From Eubacteriales bacterium (lineage in GTDB: Bacteria; Bacillota; Clostridia; Lachnospirales; Lachnospiraceae): 64,000 nt of DNA. This document shows, in pieces, positions 26,701-34,852 of the stretch (within the stretch, counting starts at the first letter, position 1; each line of letters opens with the position of its first letter). The position numbers were made by a program, and so were the translations under genes. Under the pieces are notes generated by a model. The model saw nothing but the letters and a program-made list of their open reading frames with translations, was not told where the DNA came from and searched no databases. The DNA is taken from the NCBI GenBank assembly GCA_030536575.1, contig JAUNPS010000025.1, positions 1-64,000 of the forward strand, in the 5' to 3' direction.

Positions 26701-28249
26701 TAAAAACCGTGCAGCGGCTCCCCAGCGCAGCCGGGCTCTTCGAAGAAAACGCCGCTTCTGCGATCTGTTTCACCGGAATCTGCAGGGAAGACGCAAAATT
26801 CTCCAGAAACGACCCGCACCCGGAAGAACACGCCTCATTGACCAGGATATTCGTAATAATCCCGTGATCCAGCCAGATGGCTTTCATATCCTGCCCGCCA
26901 ATATCCAGCAGGAAAGTCGCATCTTTCACGTATTTTCCGGCCGCCCGCGCGTGGGCTACCGTCTCCACCACATGGCACTCCGCGTCCAGCGCTTTCGCAA
27001 ACAGCAGTTCGCCGTAGCCGGTAGTGCCTGCCGCGAGGATCTCCAGCTCCACGCCTTCCCGGCGGTAGCGTTCCCGCATGGAAATCAGCGCATCCCGCGC
27101 CACCGACAGAGGCTCGCCCTCATTCGGCGCATAAAACGAATCCAGAATCCGCTCGTCCTCATCCATCAGGACAAATTTCGTCGTCGTACTTCCGGAATCG
27201 ATCCCCAGATAGGCGCGCAGCGTCCCTTTCTCCTTTGGTACAATCCCTTCGCAGGTTCCCATGCGGTGACGTTTCAGGAAAGCTTTTTTCTCGGCATCCG
27301 AGGCGAAAAAGGGCTTCGCCTCGCCTTCCCTGGACTCCTTTTTCTTTTCCTGCTGGATCTTCAGCTTTTCGGCAAGCTGTTCCGCCGTGTAGACCGTCTC
27401 CTCTTTTGCGAAAATCGTATGGAATGACAGCGCTGCCCCGTAGGCCATCATCATTTCCGGCCGCTCCGGCACAATGGTTTCTTCCGGGGTAAGCTCCAGC
27501 CTTTCCGCGAAGACCCGTACCAAAGCCGGGTTAAAAGTCAGGGGGCCGCCTTCGAAGACCACAGGCTTTTCGATTTCCATGCCCTGAGCCAGGCCGCCGA
27601 TGGTCTGCTTCGCAATGGCGTGGAACGCGGAAAGCGCGAGATCCGCCCTGGATACCCCCTGGTTTAACAGGGGCTGGATATCCGTCTTCGCGTAAACGCC
27701 GCAGCGGCCGGAAATCGCGTAGACGCTCTTCCCCTGCTCGGCCAGCTCATTGAACGCTTCCACCGGGACTTTCAGGATCGCGGCGATCTCATCGATAAAC
27801 GCACCGGTTCCGCCCGCGCAGCTCCCATTCATCCGCATATCCGCCGCCTGCATCGCGCCGCTGCCCTCCTCCTTCCGAAAGAAGATCATCTTCGCATCCT
27901 GGCCGCCCAGTTCGATGGCCGTGCGGACGAACGGATACTCCTCCTTCAGCGCAATGGAATTCGCCACAACCTCCTGGACAAACGGGACGCCCAAAGCGTC
28001 CGCGACCGGCTTCGCCCCCGAACCCGTAAAGGCGATCTGAAAACGCCTGCCCGGAAACTTTACATCCAGCCGTTCCAGCGCATCGCAGACGCTCTGAAGC
28101 TGATCCGCGTTATGCCGCCGGTAGTCCGTAAAAAGCAGTTCGCCGGTTTCCTTCTCGGCCGCCGCGATCTTTGTCGTCGTGGAGCCCACATCGATGCCGA
28201 CGAGGAGGGGCTGGGTCTTTCTTGTTTTTTCACTCAATATCTTTGTCAT
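23768..28249 (-). CDS. Giant acyl-CoA dehydratase activase-related protein (two ASKHA domains + DUF2229)
   Basis: The 1493-residue protein has two BadF/BcrA-type ATPase domains in tandem. The first starts GIDVGSTTTKIAAAE, with IELGGQDAK and NGSCAGGTGAF. The second starts GIDSGSTTTKFVL, with LLDIGGQDMKAI and NEACSSGCGSF, whose cysteines usually hold a 4Fe-4S cluster. A CPFCGNHCKR motif and a DUF2229 region (IGIPRVLSYWETMPFW) follow, then a C-terminal dehydratase-subunit-like part. Relatives activate 2-hydroxyacyl-CoA dehydratases by ATP-driven electron transfer. No dehydratase subunits are adjacent, so the partner is unknown. AGGAG lies 7 nt upstream of the ATG at 28249. Confidence 0.85.
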   Translation of the reverse strand: MTKILSEKTRKTQPLLVGIDVGSTTTKIAAAEKETGELLFTDYRRHNADQLQSVCDALERLDVKFPGRRFQIAFTGSGAKPVADALGVPFVQEVVANSIALKEEYPFVRTAIELGGQDAKMIFFRKEEGSGAMQAADMRMNGSCAGGTGAFIDEIAAILKVPVEAFNELAEQGKSVYAISGRCGVYAKTDIQPLLNQGVSRADLALSAFHAIAKQTIGGLAQGMEIEKPVVFEGGPLTFNPALVRVFAERLELTPEETIVPERPEMMMAYGAALSFHTIFAKEETVYTAEQLAEKLKIQQEKKKESREGEAKPFFASDAEKKAFLKRHRMGTCEGIVPKEKGTLRAYLGIDSGSTTTKFVLMDEDERILDSFYAPNEGEPLSVARDALISMRERYRREGVELEILAAGTTGYGELLFAKALDAECHVVETVAHARAAGKYVKDATFLLDIGGQDMKAIWLDHGIITNILVNEACSSGCGSFLENFASSLQIPVKQIAEAAFSSKSPAALGSRCTVFMNSSIITEQRNGKSPEDIMAGLCRSIIENVFTKVIRISNVDTLGDKIVVQGGTFQNDAVLRAMEQYLGKEVVRAPYPGIMGAIGAALITKERFQENPVRTFIGLDALDSFSYTQESNEPCPFCGNHCKRTVVRFSNGKSWVTNNRCERGEILGDPKSEDVRRQLHEKKEKKEQVPNLYKLREKLLFAEYEHPELAPKKQIRIGIPRVLSYWETMPFWTTFWRSLGYQVVLSDQSTRAMYESGLSAVTSDTVCFPAKLVHGHIRNLAKKQVDRIFMPSVTTVSSENTAKTSQSMCAVVKGYPIVMRNSDNPTKRWEIPFDTPLFHWYETEDRNKQLTAYMSETFQIPKELTMKAIQAGDQAQKAFHEKLQEAGKTVIEEVERKGDYAVILASRPYQNDALVNHDLPEMFTSLGIPVLTADSVPGAEQVDLSKSRLDIVNNYHARMLSTAVLAAQSRHLEYVQIVSFGCGHDAYLSDEIIRMMKEVSGKTPLVLKLDESDIQGPLRIRVRSFVETISMRRKTQEEAVVRELQEPYPVKFTKECRKEKVVLVPNTSHAFCRVMSAALCKQHIRAVPLDVGREEAIRLGKQYVHNDICFPAQIVIGEALAALRSGKYDVNETAIGMGKYVGDCRLTHYSALLRKALDDAGYSNVPILTNDDKDSHDMHPGFRMSLASAMRIAFALPMIDVLEELLRKLRPYELEAGSAERAFEEGMDAVIEGLQEHGIAGAKKGFERAIDRMNQVAYDRSHPRPRVLIVGEYLLNFHPGANHEIERYLEQGGFEIIEARMTDVIRKTYFYQDSQIKEYHLKKPVGEKVWMNTANQFFELAHNLTDSIAVRHPLYERACRMPELVKDSDLIIHHTFDAGEGVLIPGEILHHAKKGCRAFLILQPFGCLPNHVVGRGIAKRLKEEYPDAQILPLDYDPDVSFANIENRLQMLIMNAGQAEPAAEKETEGKEKREVRRPGSRRAKKRDCEAKAV

Positions 28250-28290
28250 TTGTAACTCCTGTCGCTCTTTCCTTTTCGCAGAAAAGAAAT

Positions 28291-28325
28291 AAAAAAGCCC
28301 CTGCAAGCATTCATGCCTGCTGGGC
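28291..28325 (-). terminator. Intrinsic terminator within the activase 5' leader
   Basis: On the minus strand a hairpin with about 11 pairs (including GCAT/ATGC and GCA/TGC) is followed by TTTTTT at 28291-28296. It lies between the promoter at 28356-28384 and the start codon at 28249, so it would stop transcription before the gene unless bypassed. It also could end readthrough from the hydroxylase operon. Confidence 0.65.
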
Positions 28326-28355
28326 AGAAATATTTTTCCAAATCACTTCTATTTC

Positions 28356-28384
28356 ATTATAGCGGTTTTTTCCCATTTTTCAAA
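28356..28384 (-). promoter_or_regulatory. Promoter of the activase gene
   Basis: TTTGAA (28379-28384) and TATAAT (28356-28361) on the minus strand with a 17-bp spacer. The predicted leader is about 100 nt. Confidence 0.55.
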
Positions 28385-28458
28385 CAGTTTCGCATAAAAT
28401 TTTTCTAAAGAACCTATAAATTGGCGTCCCGCCTGTGGCGCACCGGATGCGGCAGCGT

Positions 28459-29040
28459 CTAGCCTTCCTTCCGCCCGACCGCGTCCGGCGTATCCACATC
28501 CCACAACTCCCTCTCCTCCGCTTCCACAAACCTGCACGTATGCCTTTTCGCCACCTTCCTTCCCCCTTCATCCCCGGAAAGTCCCAAAAGCTCCGGCGCC
28601 AGCCTCGCAGAAAACATCACCGGATTCCCCGGCCTTCCCTTCCACGCCGCCGACACCACCTCCACTCCCGGCCCCGCGCACTCCACAATCCGCTCCACCG
28701 TCTCCTCCTGCAAAAACGGCTGATCCGCCACCACAAACAGTACAAAATCCTCTTCCCGCATCTCCTCAAAGGCCCGGAGTCCCGCCCGGATTGAAAACGC
28801 CATCCCCTTAGAACTCTCCGGACTCTCCACCGCCAAAATGCTCTCCCTTCTGACCGCCTCCAGAATCTCCTCATACTGCGAAACCACCGCCAGAAAACAA
28901 TCCTCCCGCTTCCGGCAGAACCGCGCCAGCATCTCCATCCCATGCCGGTACAGCTCCTTCCCCTCCAACGGAACCAAAAGCTTATTCCTTCCAAAACGGC
29001 GGCTGTTTCCAGCCGCCAGATAAATGATATACTTATTCAT
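28459..29040 (-). CDS. MobA-like nucleotidyltransferase (molybdenum cofactor cytidylyl type)
   Basis: The 193-residue protein begins IIYLAAGNSRRFGRNKLL, the nucleotide-binding loop of MobA/MocA-type transferases. VVADQPFLQ and KGRPGNPVMF follow, again typical. MocA adds CMP to molybdopterin for xanthine dehydrogenase-type enzymes. It overlaps the end of the hydroxylase large subunit gene by 8 nt, which supports a role in making that enzyme's cofactor. Confidence 0.85.
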   Translation of the reverse strand: MNKYIIYLAAGNSRRFGRNKLLVPLEGKELYRHGMEMLARFCRKREDCFLAVVSQYEEILEAVRRESILAVESPESSKGMAFSIRAGLRAFEEMREEDFVLFVVADQPFLQEETVERIVECAGPGVEVVSAAWKGRPGNPVMFSARLAPELLGLSGDEGGRKVAKRHTCRFVEAEERELWDVDTPDAVGRKEG

Positions 29041-31324
29041 CTTCCAATCCCATCAAAATCTTCTCCGGCGTAATCGGCAGCGTTCGGTGCCACACCCCCG
29101 TCGCCTTATAGATCGCGTGTGCCAGCGCGGGCGCAGGCGTATTGATCACAATCTCGCCAATGGACTTCGCTCCAAAAGGCCCCGTCGGCTCATAACTGGA
29201 CTCAAACTCCACCTGCAGATGCCCCATATCCAGCCTTGTCGGGATCTTGTACTGCATCAGCGAATTCTCCGAAATCTTCCCGGACGGCTGATAGGTCACA
29301 TTCTCATACAGCGCCATACCGATCCCCTGCACCAGCCCGCCTTCCGTCTGAATCCGCGCCAGATTCGGGTTCACCGGCGTCCCGCAGTCCACCACGGCCG
29401 TATAATCCAGCACTTCCACCTTCCCGGTTTCCTTATCCAGTTCAATTTCCACCATGCCGACCATATACGGAGGCGGCGATACCGGCGACGTATGCGTTGC
29501 CGTAGTCTGCGCTGGGATCTGGTTAAACGCCATGGACTTCTGCGCAATCTCGCTTCGCGTCACAAACCCGCTTCCGTCCAGCCTGCGCACCCCGTCCCCG
29601 GTAAATTCCACATCCGTATCCGCACAGCCCATCATCCCGGCAGCGATCTTGCACAGATTTCCTTTCAGCTCCTCACAAGCCGTCTCCACTGCCTTGCCCG
29701 TAATATACGTCGTCGAAGACGCGTAGGACCCGGAATCATAAGGCGACGCATCCGTATCCGCCCCGAACACCTGGATCTCCTCCACCGGACATTCCAGGCA
29801 CTCCGCCGCCATCTGGGCCAGGATCGTATCGCACCCGGTTCCCATATCCGCCGCGCCGATGATCAGGTTATAAAACCCTTCGTCTCCCAGCTTCACCGTG
29901 GCAGAACCCACATCCAGCCCGGAAATACAGGAACCCTGCATCGCCAGCGCAACGCCCGCCGTGCGCACCTTTCCGTTTCCCATATCGCGCACCGGCGCCT
30001 TTTCCTCCCAGTGGAACAGCTCCCGGCACCTTGCGATACACCGGTCCAGCGCACACGCATTCGCCGTCTCGCCGTAATACGCGGGCATCACCATTCCTTC
30101 CCGGACAATGTTTTTCTCCCGCAGTTTTAGCGGATCCATATGCAGCCGCTCCGCCAGCTCATTCACCGCGCTCTCCAGCGCAAACAGCCCCTGGGTCGCG
30201 CCATACCCGCGGTACGCCCCCGCCGACTGCACATTGGTATAAACCACGTCATAGCGGAAGCGGTGCGCCTCCAGCCCGCCCGTGTAAAGCGGAATGGACT
30301 TGTGCCCGGAAAGCCCCACGGTCGTCGGCCCATGCTCCCCATAGGCCCCGGTATTCGACAGCGTATAAAGCTCCAATGCCCGGATCTTCCCTTCCTTCGA
30401 CGCCCCAAGCTTCACATGCACTTCCATCTCATGGCGCGGGGAACCTGCCGTCTGACATTCCTTCCGGCTGTAGATCATCTTCGCCGGCCGCTTCGTCTTC
30501 CAGGTCACAAAGGCCGGATACACCTCCGCGACCACGGTCTGCTTCGCGCCAAACCCGCCGCCGATGCGCGGTTTCTCCACCCGCACCATGGACTTGGGGA
30601 TATCCAGCGCATTGGCAATGATCCTCCGGCAATGGAACACGATCTGCGTCGAGCTGATCACATGGAGCCGCCCATACCGGTCGATCTCCGTATACGTCCG
30701 AAACGTCTCCATCATCGCCTGCTGACAGGCCTTCACATGATAGCTGTGCTCCACGATCTCCTCGCAGTCCGCAAACACCGCGTCCACATCCCCGTCCCCG
30801 GATTCCTCGCTGGCGCAGAGGTTCCGCCGGTTATCCGCACCGACCTCGCAGAGCGCCTTCCAGTTGTCCTCCGGATGCACCAGGATCGGGTTATCTTTCG
30901 CCGTGCGGAAATCCAGAACCGGCTCCAGAACCTGGTACTGCACCTTGATCATCCGCAAGGCCTTGTCCACAGCCTTCTCCGTCTCACCGGCAACAATGGC
31001 CACCGCGTCCCCCACAAACCGCACCCGCTGATCCAAAAGCAGCCGGTCATAGGGCGACGGCTCCGGATACGTCTGTCCCGCCATGGTAAAACGCTTCTGC
31101 GGGACGTCTTCATACGTATAAATGCCTACAATCCCCGGCACTTTCAGGGCCGTATCCTTTTTAATCCCTTCAATCCACGCATGGGCATGCGGGCTTCGAA
31201 GCACCTTCACCACCAGCGCGTTCGCCGGGGTAATGTCGTCCACATACGCCGGTTTTCCAAGCAGAAGCTGCATGGCATCCTTTTTCCGCACCGGCTTCCC
31301 AACCGTTTTAAAGGCCTGTTCCAT
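29033..31324 (-). CDS. xdhA: Xanthine dehydrogenase-family molybdenum subunit
   Basis: The 763-residue protein is a full-length molybdopterin-binding subunit. Motifs include RIGGGFGAKQ, GAYRGYGATQG and, near the C-terminus, VNPNLARIQTEGGLVQG and GPFGAKSIGE, with the usual active-site glutamate region. I use the ATG at 31324 because the upstream open frame overlaps the 2Fe-2S subunit; the overlap with that gene is 17 nt. Context (selD, yedF, yqeB, yqeC) marks it as a selenium-dependent molybdenum hydroxylase, most likely acting on purines. Confidence 0.92.
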   Translation of the reverse strand: MEQAFKTVGKPVRKKDAMQLLLGKPAYVDDITPANALVVKVLRSPHAHAWIEGIKKDTALKVPGIVGIYTYEDVPQKRFTMAGQTYPEPSPYDRLLLDQRVRFVGDAVAIVAGETEKAVDKALRMIKVQYQVLEPVLDFRTAKDNPILVHPEDNWKALCEVGADNRRNLCASEESGDGDVDAVFADCEEIVEHSYHVKACQQAMMETFRTYTEIDRYGRLHVISSTQIVFHCRRIIANALDIPKSMVRVEKPRIGGGFGAKQTVVAEVYPAFVTWKTKRPAKMIYSRKECQTAGSPRHEMEVHVKLGASKEGKIRALELYTLSNTGAYGEHGPTTVGLSGHKSIPLYTGGLEAHRFRYDVVYTNVQSAGAYRGYGATQGLFALESAVNELAERLHMDPLKLREKNIVREGMVMPAYYGETANACALDRCIARCRELFHWEEKAPVRDMGNGKVRTAGVALAMQGSCISGLDVGSATVKLGDEGFYNLIIGAADMGTGCDTILAQMAAECLECPVEEIQVFGADTDASPYDSGSYASSTTYITGKAVETACEELKGNLCKIAAGMMGCADTDVEFTGDGVRRLDGSGFVTRSEIAQKSMAFNQIPAQTTATHTSPVSPPPYMVGMVEIELDKETGKVEVLDYTAVVDCGTPVNPNLARIQTEGGLVQGIGMALYENVTYQPSGKISENSLMQYKIPTRLDMGHLQVEFESSYEPTGPFGAKSIGEIVINTPAPALAHAIYKATGVWHRTLPITPEKILMGLEDE

Positions 31325-31787
31325 CTTCCCGCACCCCCTTTTTCCAGTCCAGATAGGCCCGGATTCCCCGAAGCTGTCCCTCATATCCCGAACAGCGGCA
31401 GAGATTGCCGGATAAAAATGCCTTGATCTCTTCATCCGAAGGCTCCGGATTTTCCCGCAGCAATGCAATCGTATTCATCACAAACCCCGGATTGCAGAAC
31501 CCGCACTGTTCCGCGCCCTGGTCAGCGATAAAGCCTACGAACTCCTCCGCCTCCTCCTGAAGGCCTTCCAGCGTCCAAATTTCGTGGCCGGAAGCACGCG
31601 CCGCCAGCACGCTGCACGAGAGCACCGGCTTTCCATCCATCAGAACCGTGCAGAGCCCGCAGTTCGCCGTCTCACAGCCCCGTTTGACCGAATAACAGCC
31701 CTGGGCCCGCACGAAATCCAGCAGCAGCAGATCCGGCTCCACCGCCGCGGCAACTGCCTTTCCATTCAGCGTCAGTTTTATCTCCAT
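31308..31787 (-). CDS. xdhC: Xanthine dehydrogenase-family 2Fe-2S subunit
   Basis: The 159-residue subunit carries two 2Fe-2S sites. The plant-type site is GCETANCGLCTVLMDG with a distant cysteine, and the second is CGFCNPGF with LCRCSGYE. It passes electrons from the molybdenum site. It overlaps the FAD subunit by 10 nt and the molybdenum subunit by 17 nt, so all three are coupled. Confidence 0.94.
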   Translation of the reverse strand: MEIKLTLNGKAVAAAVEPDLLLLDFVRAQGCYSVKRGCETANCGLCTVLMDGKPVLSCSVLAARASGHEIWTLEGLQEEAEEFVGFIADQGAEQCGFCNPGFVMNTIALLRENPEPSDEEIKAFLSGNLCRCSGYEGQLRGIRAYLDWKKGVREDGTGL

Positions 31788-32581
31788 TCCGATTCCTCCG
31801 CCAGTGCAAGGGCGGCCCGCCGCACCAGCACTTCACACAGTTTTTCCCGGTAGGCGGCGCTTCCGCGCAGATTGCTCCCAAACTCCGCCCTTGCCGCCAC
31901 ATCCTTGGCGAATGCGGCCGCCGACTCCGGGTTAATCCCTTCCGCCAGGTTCCCTTTTTCGTCCGCGTAGACTTTTGCAGGCTTCGGACGCGCACCCACC
32001 ACGCAGCGATACTGGTTTCCCTGTCCGGACAATGCGCAGGTCAGAACCGGAAAATCCGTCGCCGTATTGCGCATGGAAAGGTACACCGTCCTGCGCCCCT
32101 CCTTCGGGATCAGGACGTGCGCCAGAATATCCCGCTCAGTCCTCGGATAATTTAGAAATTCTTCAACGCTTAAAATGCCCGCGTGATACAGTTCCACCTT
32201 CGCATCCAGCGCCAGAAACAGCGTCAGCACATCCGAAAAGCCGAAACGCCCGTAAATGCTCCCGCCAAGGGTCGCCACATTCCGGAACTGTACCCCCACA
32301 ATGTCTTTGAGCGCCTCCGCCATCGCTCCCTGGGTAAACGCGTTCAATCCCTCATGGGTTTCCAGCTCCCGCAGGGAAACCATCGCCCCAATCCGGTACG
32401 CTTCCGGCGTCTCCTCAATCTGATCCAGCCCTAAGTTGCACAGGTCGATGACGGTTCCCACGCTGCGGCGCTGCATTTTCAGCCACAGCATCCCGCCAAG
32501 AACCACATTGCGCTTCTTCTGGCAGAGGGTATAGGCTTCTTCCAGGCTCCGGGCCCGGACATATTGGTTAAATGAAAGCAT
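31778..32581 (-). CDS. xdhB: Xanthine dehydrogenase-family FAD subunit
   Basis: The 267-residue protein has the FAD-binding pattern of this family (VVLGGMLWLKM, NVATLGGSIYGRF and SDVLTLFLALDAKVEL). It starts at the ATG at 32581, with GAGGAGG upstream, three bases from the permease stop. The domain layout fits the FAD_binding_5 plus CO dehydrogenase flavoprotein C-terminal type. Confidence 0.9.
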   Translation of the reverse strand: MLSFNQYVRARSLEEAYTLCQKKRNVVLGGMLWLKMQRRSVGTVIDLCNLGLDQIEETPEAYRIGAMVSLRELETHEGLNAFTQGAMAEALKDIVGVQFRNVATLGGSIYGRFGFSDVLTLFLALDAKVELYHAGILSVEEFLNYPRTERDILAHVLIPKEGRRTVYLSMRNTATDFPVLTCALSGQGNQYRCVVGARPKPAKVYADEKGNLAEGINPESAAAFAKDVAARAEFGSNLRGSAAYREKLCEVLVRRAALALAEESEWR

Positions 32582-32582
32582 G

Positions 32583-33983
32583 TCATGCCTCCTCTTTTGG
32601 CAATACCACATTTAAAATGATCGCGACCAATGCGGCCGGAACGATTCCGGAACCGCCGAAGATCAGGGTTACAAACTGCGGCAGCCCGGCCAGCACCGCG
32701 CTGTTCGCTCCCAGGCCGTACCCAAGACCAAGGGCCACTGAAACAATGGTCATATTCCGTCCGGTCAGCGGCTCCTTCGTGATCAGTTGGATACCGCTCA
32801 TCACAATCGACGCAAACATGATCACCGCCGCGCCGCCAAGCACGCTCTGGGGCATAATGGACACCAGAGCCGCAAGCTTCGGCAGCAGCCCGCAGAGGAT
32901 CAGGAACACGGCCCCGCAGGCAAGGGCGAAGCGGTTTACAATCTTCGTCATCGTGACAAGACCCACGTTCTGGCTGAAGGACGTATTCGGCAGCACCCCA
33001 AACAGCGCCGCGAAAGACGAACCAAGCCCGTCGCACATCACGCCCCCGGCCAGCTCCGAATCCGTGGCCTCGCGTCCCATTCCGCCCTCGATACAGCCGG
33101 AAATGTCGCCCACCGTCTCAACCGCCGTTACAATAAACATGATCAGCACCGGGATGATCGCCCGCAGGTCAAACACCGGCTTCACCGGAAGGATTTCCGG
33201 AATGGCAAACCAGGAAGCGGACGCCACCTTATCCCAGTTCAGCACCCAGGCTTTCGTGTATTCCACGCCCTCGGCATCCACCGCCGTATGCGGCAGGATC
33301 AGCCCCAGGACCGCGCAGAGCACATAGCCGAAAATAATCCCGAATAAAATACAGGACGAGCTCGTCAGCCCCTTCGTCCCATGCTTCAGCGCCAGAATGA
33401 CGATCATCACCGCCAGCGCGATCAGCAGATTTTCAACCGAACCGTAATCCTTGGCCGAAGAGCCGCCGCCAAAGGACGCGACGCCTACCCCGATCAGCGA
33501 AAGCCCGATGGAAAGCACCACCGTTCCGGTCACAACCGACGGGAAGAACCGCCGCAGCGGCTTCAGAAACGCGCCCAAAACCGTCTCGAAAAGCCCGCCG
33601 ATCAGGCTGGCCCCCATGATCGCGCCATAAGCCAGCACACCGCCGCCCATGACATTGACCACACTCTGGAACACCCCGATAAACCCGGAACTGGTTCCCA
33701 TAATGATCGGCACCTTCCCGCCGATGGGCCCGATGGAAAAGAGCTGGACAAGGGTCACAATCCCCGCGATCAGCATGGCGTTTTGCAGCAATGACACCTG
33801 AATGGATGCAAATTCTTCCGTCCCGCAGGCCGCGGTGATGATCAGGATCGGCGTCAGATTTCCCACAAACATGGCCAGGACATGCTGCAGCCCCAGCGGA
33901 ATTGCCTGTTTCAGCGGGAGTTTTCCCTCAAACTGGTAGGGACTGCCCACAGCAGCGCCCCCATTTGCATTTTTCTCTCTCAT
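32583..33983 (-). CDS. NCS2 family xanthine/uracil permease
   Basis: The 466-residue protein has about 12-14 hydrophobic segments and NCS2 signatures: LGLQHVLAMFVGN near the start, SSGFIGVFQS, and GLPNTSFSQNVGLV-like sequence read as GVLPNTSFSQNVGLVTMT. It probably imports xanthine, uric acid or a similar purine. GGAGGATAATC precedes the ATG at 33983. It heads the subcluster with the hydroxylase subunits and has its own promoter. Confidence 0.92.
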   Translation of the reverse strand: MREKNANGGAAVGSPYQFEGKLPLKQAIPLGLQHVLAMFVGNLTPILIITAACGTEEFASIQVSLLQNAMLIAGIVTLVQLFSIGPIGGKVPIIMGTSSGFIGVFQSVVNVMGGGVLAYGAIMGASLIGGLFETVLGAFLKPLRRFFPSVVTGTVVLSIGLSLIGVGVASFGGGSSAKDYGSVENLLIALAVMIVILALKHGTKGLTSSSCILFGIIFGYVLCAVLGLILPHTAVDAEGVEYTKAWVLNWDKVASASWFAIPEILPVKPVFDLRAIIPVLIMFIVTAVETVGDISGCIEGGMGREATDSELAGGVMCDGLGSSFAALFGVLPNTSFSQNVGLVTMTKIVNRFALACGAVFLILCGLLPKLAALVSIMPQSVLGGAAVIMFASIVMSGIQLITKEPLTGRNMTIVSVALGLGYGLGANSAVLAGLPQFVTLIFGGSGIVPAALVAIILNVVLPKEEA

Positions 33984-34016
33984 GATTATCCTCCTGGTAA
34001 AATTTATACGGCTCAC

Positions 34017-34045
34017 ATTATAGCAAAAAATGCGGTCAAATGGAA
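34017..34045 (-). promoter_or_regulatory. Possible internal promoter for permease and hydroxylase genes
   Basis: TATAAT (34017-34022) on the minus strand is a perfect -10. The -35 at 17 bp, TTCCAT (34040-34045), is weak. It overlaps the end of yqeB. Confidence 0.45.
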
Positions 34046-34851
34046 GTAAAAAAAGGGACAATCGTTTCCAGGACGCTTCCCGCGATGCAGCGGGCCTTGT
34101 CGGAAATGGTAAAACAGTTTTCAAACTCTCCCTTTCGCGGGTCAATGTCCGCGATTTTAAACCCTTTCGGGATCGGATAGCCGTCCCGCAAAAGCCCCCG
34201 GAGCAGGCCGGAAATCCTGGCCGGAACCGGACAGACGCCGCCGTCTTGCAGTTCGATCCGCGCAATGGTTTCGCCTGCCTCCACGAAATCTCCAATCTTC
34301 CGGCAGTTCCGGAAAATCCCTGCCTCCGGCGCATGGATGACCCGCTCGGCCGTATAGCCGCCGATATTGCCCGGAATGCCCGTGTTTGGAATGGCACATC
34401 CCCTTCGGATCACCCGCCCCAGGTTATGGCCGCGCATGGTTTCGATCACCACGTCCACGTCCTTCCCGGCCTCGAAGCCGGGCCCCAGCGCCACGGTCAG
34501 AGGCGCCATGTCCTTCCTGGTTCCCATGTTCTTTTTCGCAAGAATCGCATCCACGACCGCCACAGGCCGCAGTTTTTCGATGGCTTCTCCCCGCGGATCC
34601 ACCAACACCGGGACACTCCCCGCGTCCAGCACCCGCCTGGCTTCTTCCGTCCCCGCAATGCGGACGCCTTTCATCCCTTCTACAACGGCCTCCCCGTCAT
34701 AAACGGCTTCGCAGACTGCCACCTGCCGCCGGATCGCCGCCGGATTGGCCGCCTCCAGCACCAGCACCGGAAGCCCGGCCGACCAAAGGCGGTGAACCGT
34801 CCCCGTCGCCAGGTCGCCGCCGCCCCGCACAATCACCAGCTTCGTTTCCAT
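34036..34851 (-). CDS. yqeB: YqeB-type selenium-dependent molybdenum hydroxylase maturation protein
   Basis: The 271-residue protein begins LVIVRGGGDLATGTVHRLW, a Rossmann-like nucleotide site. It includes GCAIPNTGIPGNIGGYTAER. It matches the YqeB/EF2563 family tied to selenium-dependent molybdenum hydroxylases. In the known model these proteins help insert selenium into the molybdenum cofactor. It follows the XdhC-like gene by one base. Confidence 0.87.
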   Translation of the reverse strand: METKLVIVRGGGDLATGTVHRLWSAGLPVLVLEAANPAAIRRQVAVCEAVYDGEAVVEGMKGVRIAGTEEARRVLDAGSVPVLVDPRGEAIEKLRPVAVVDAILAKKNMGTRKDMAPLTVALGPGFEAGKDVDVVIETMRGHNLGRVIRRGCAIPNTGIPGNIGGYTAERVIHAPEAGIFRNCRKIGDFVEAGETIARIELQDGGVCPVPARISGLLRGLLRDGYPIPKGFKIADIDPRKGEFENCFTISDKARCIAGSVLETIVPFFTSI

Positions 34852-34852
34852 T

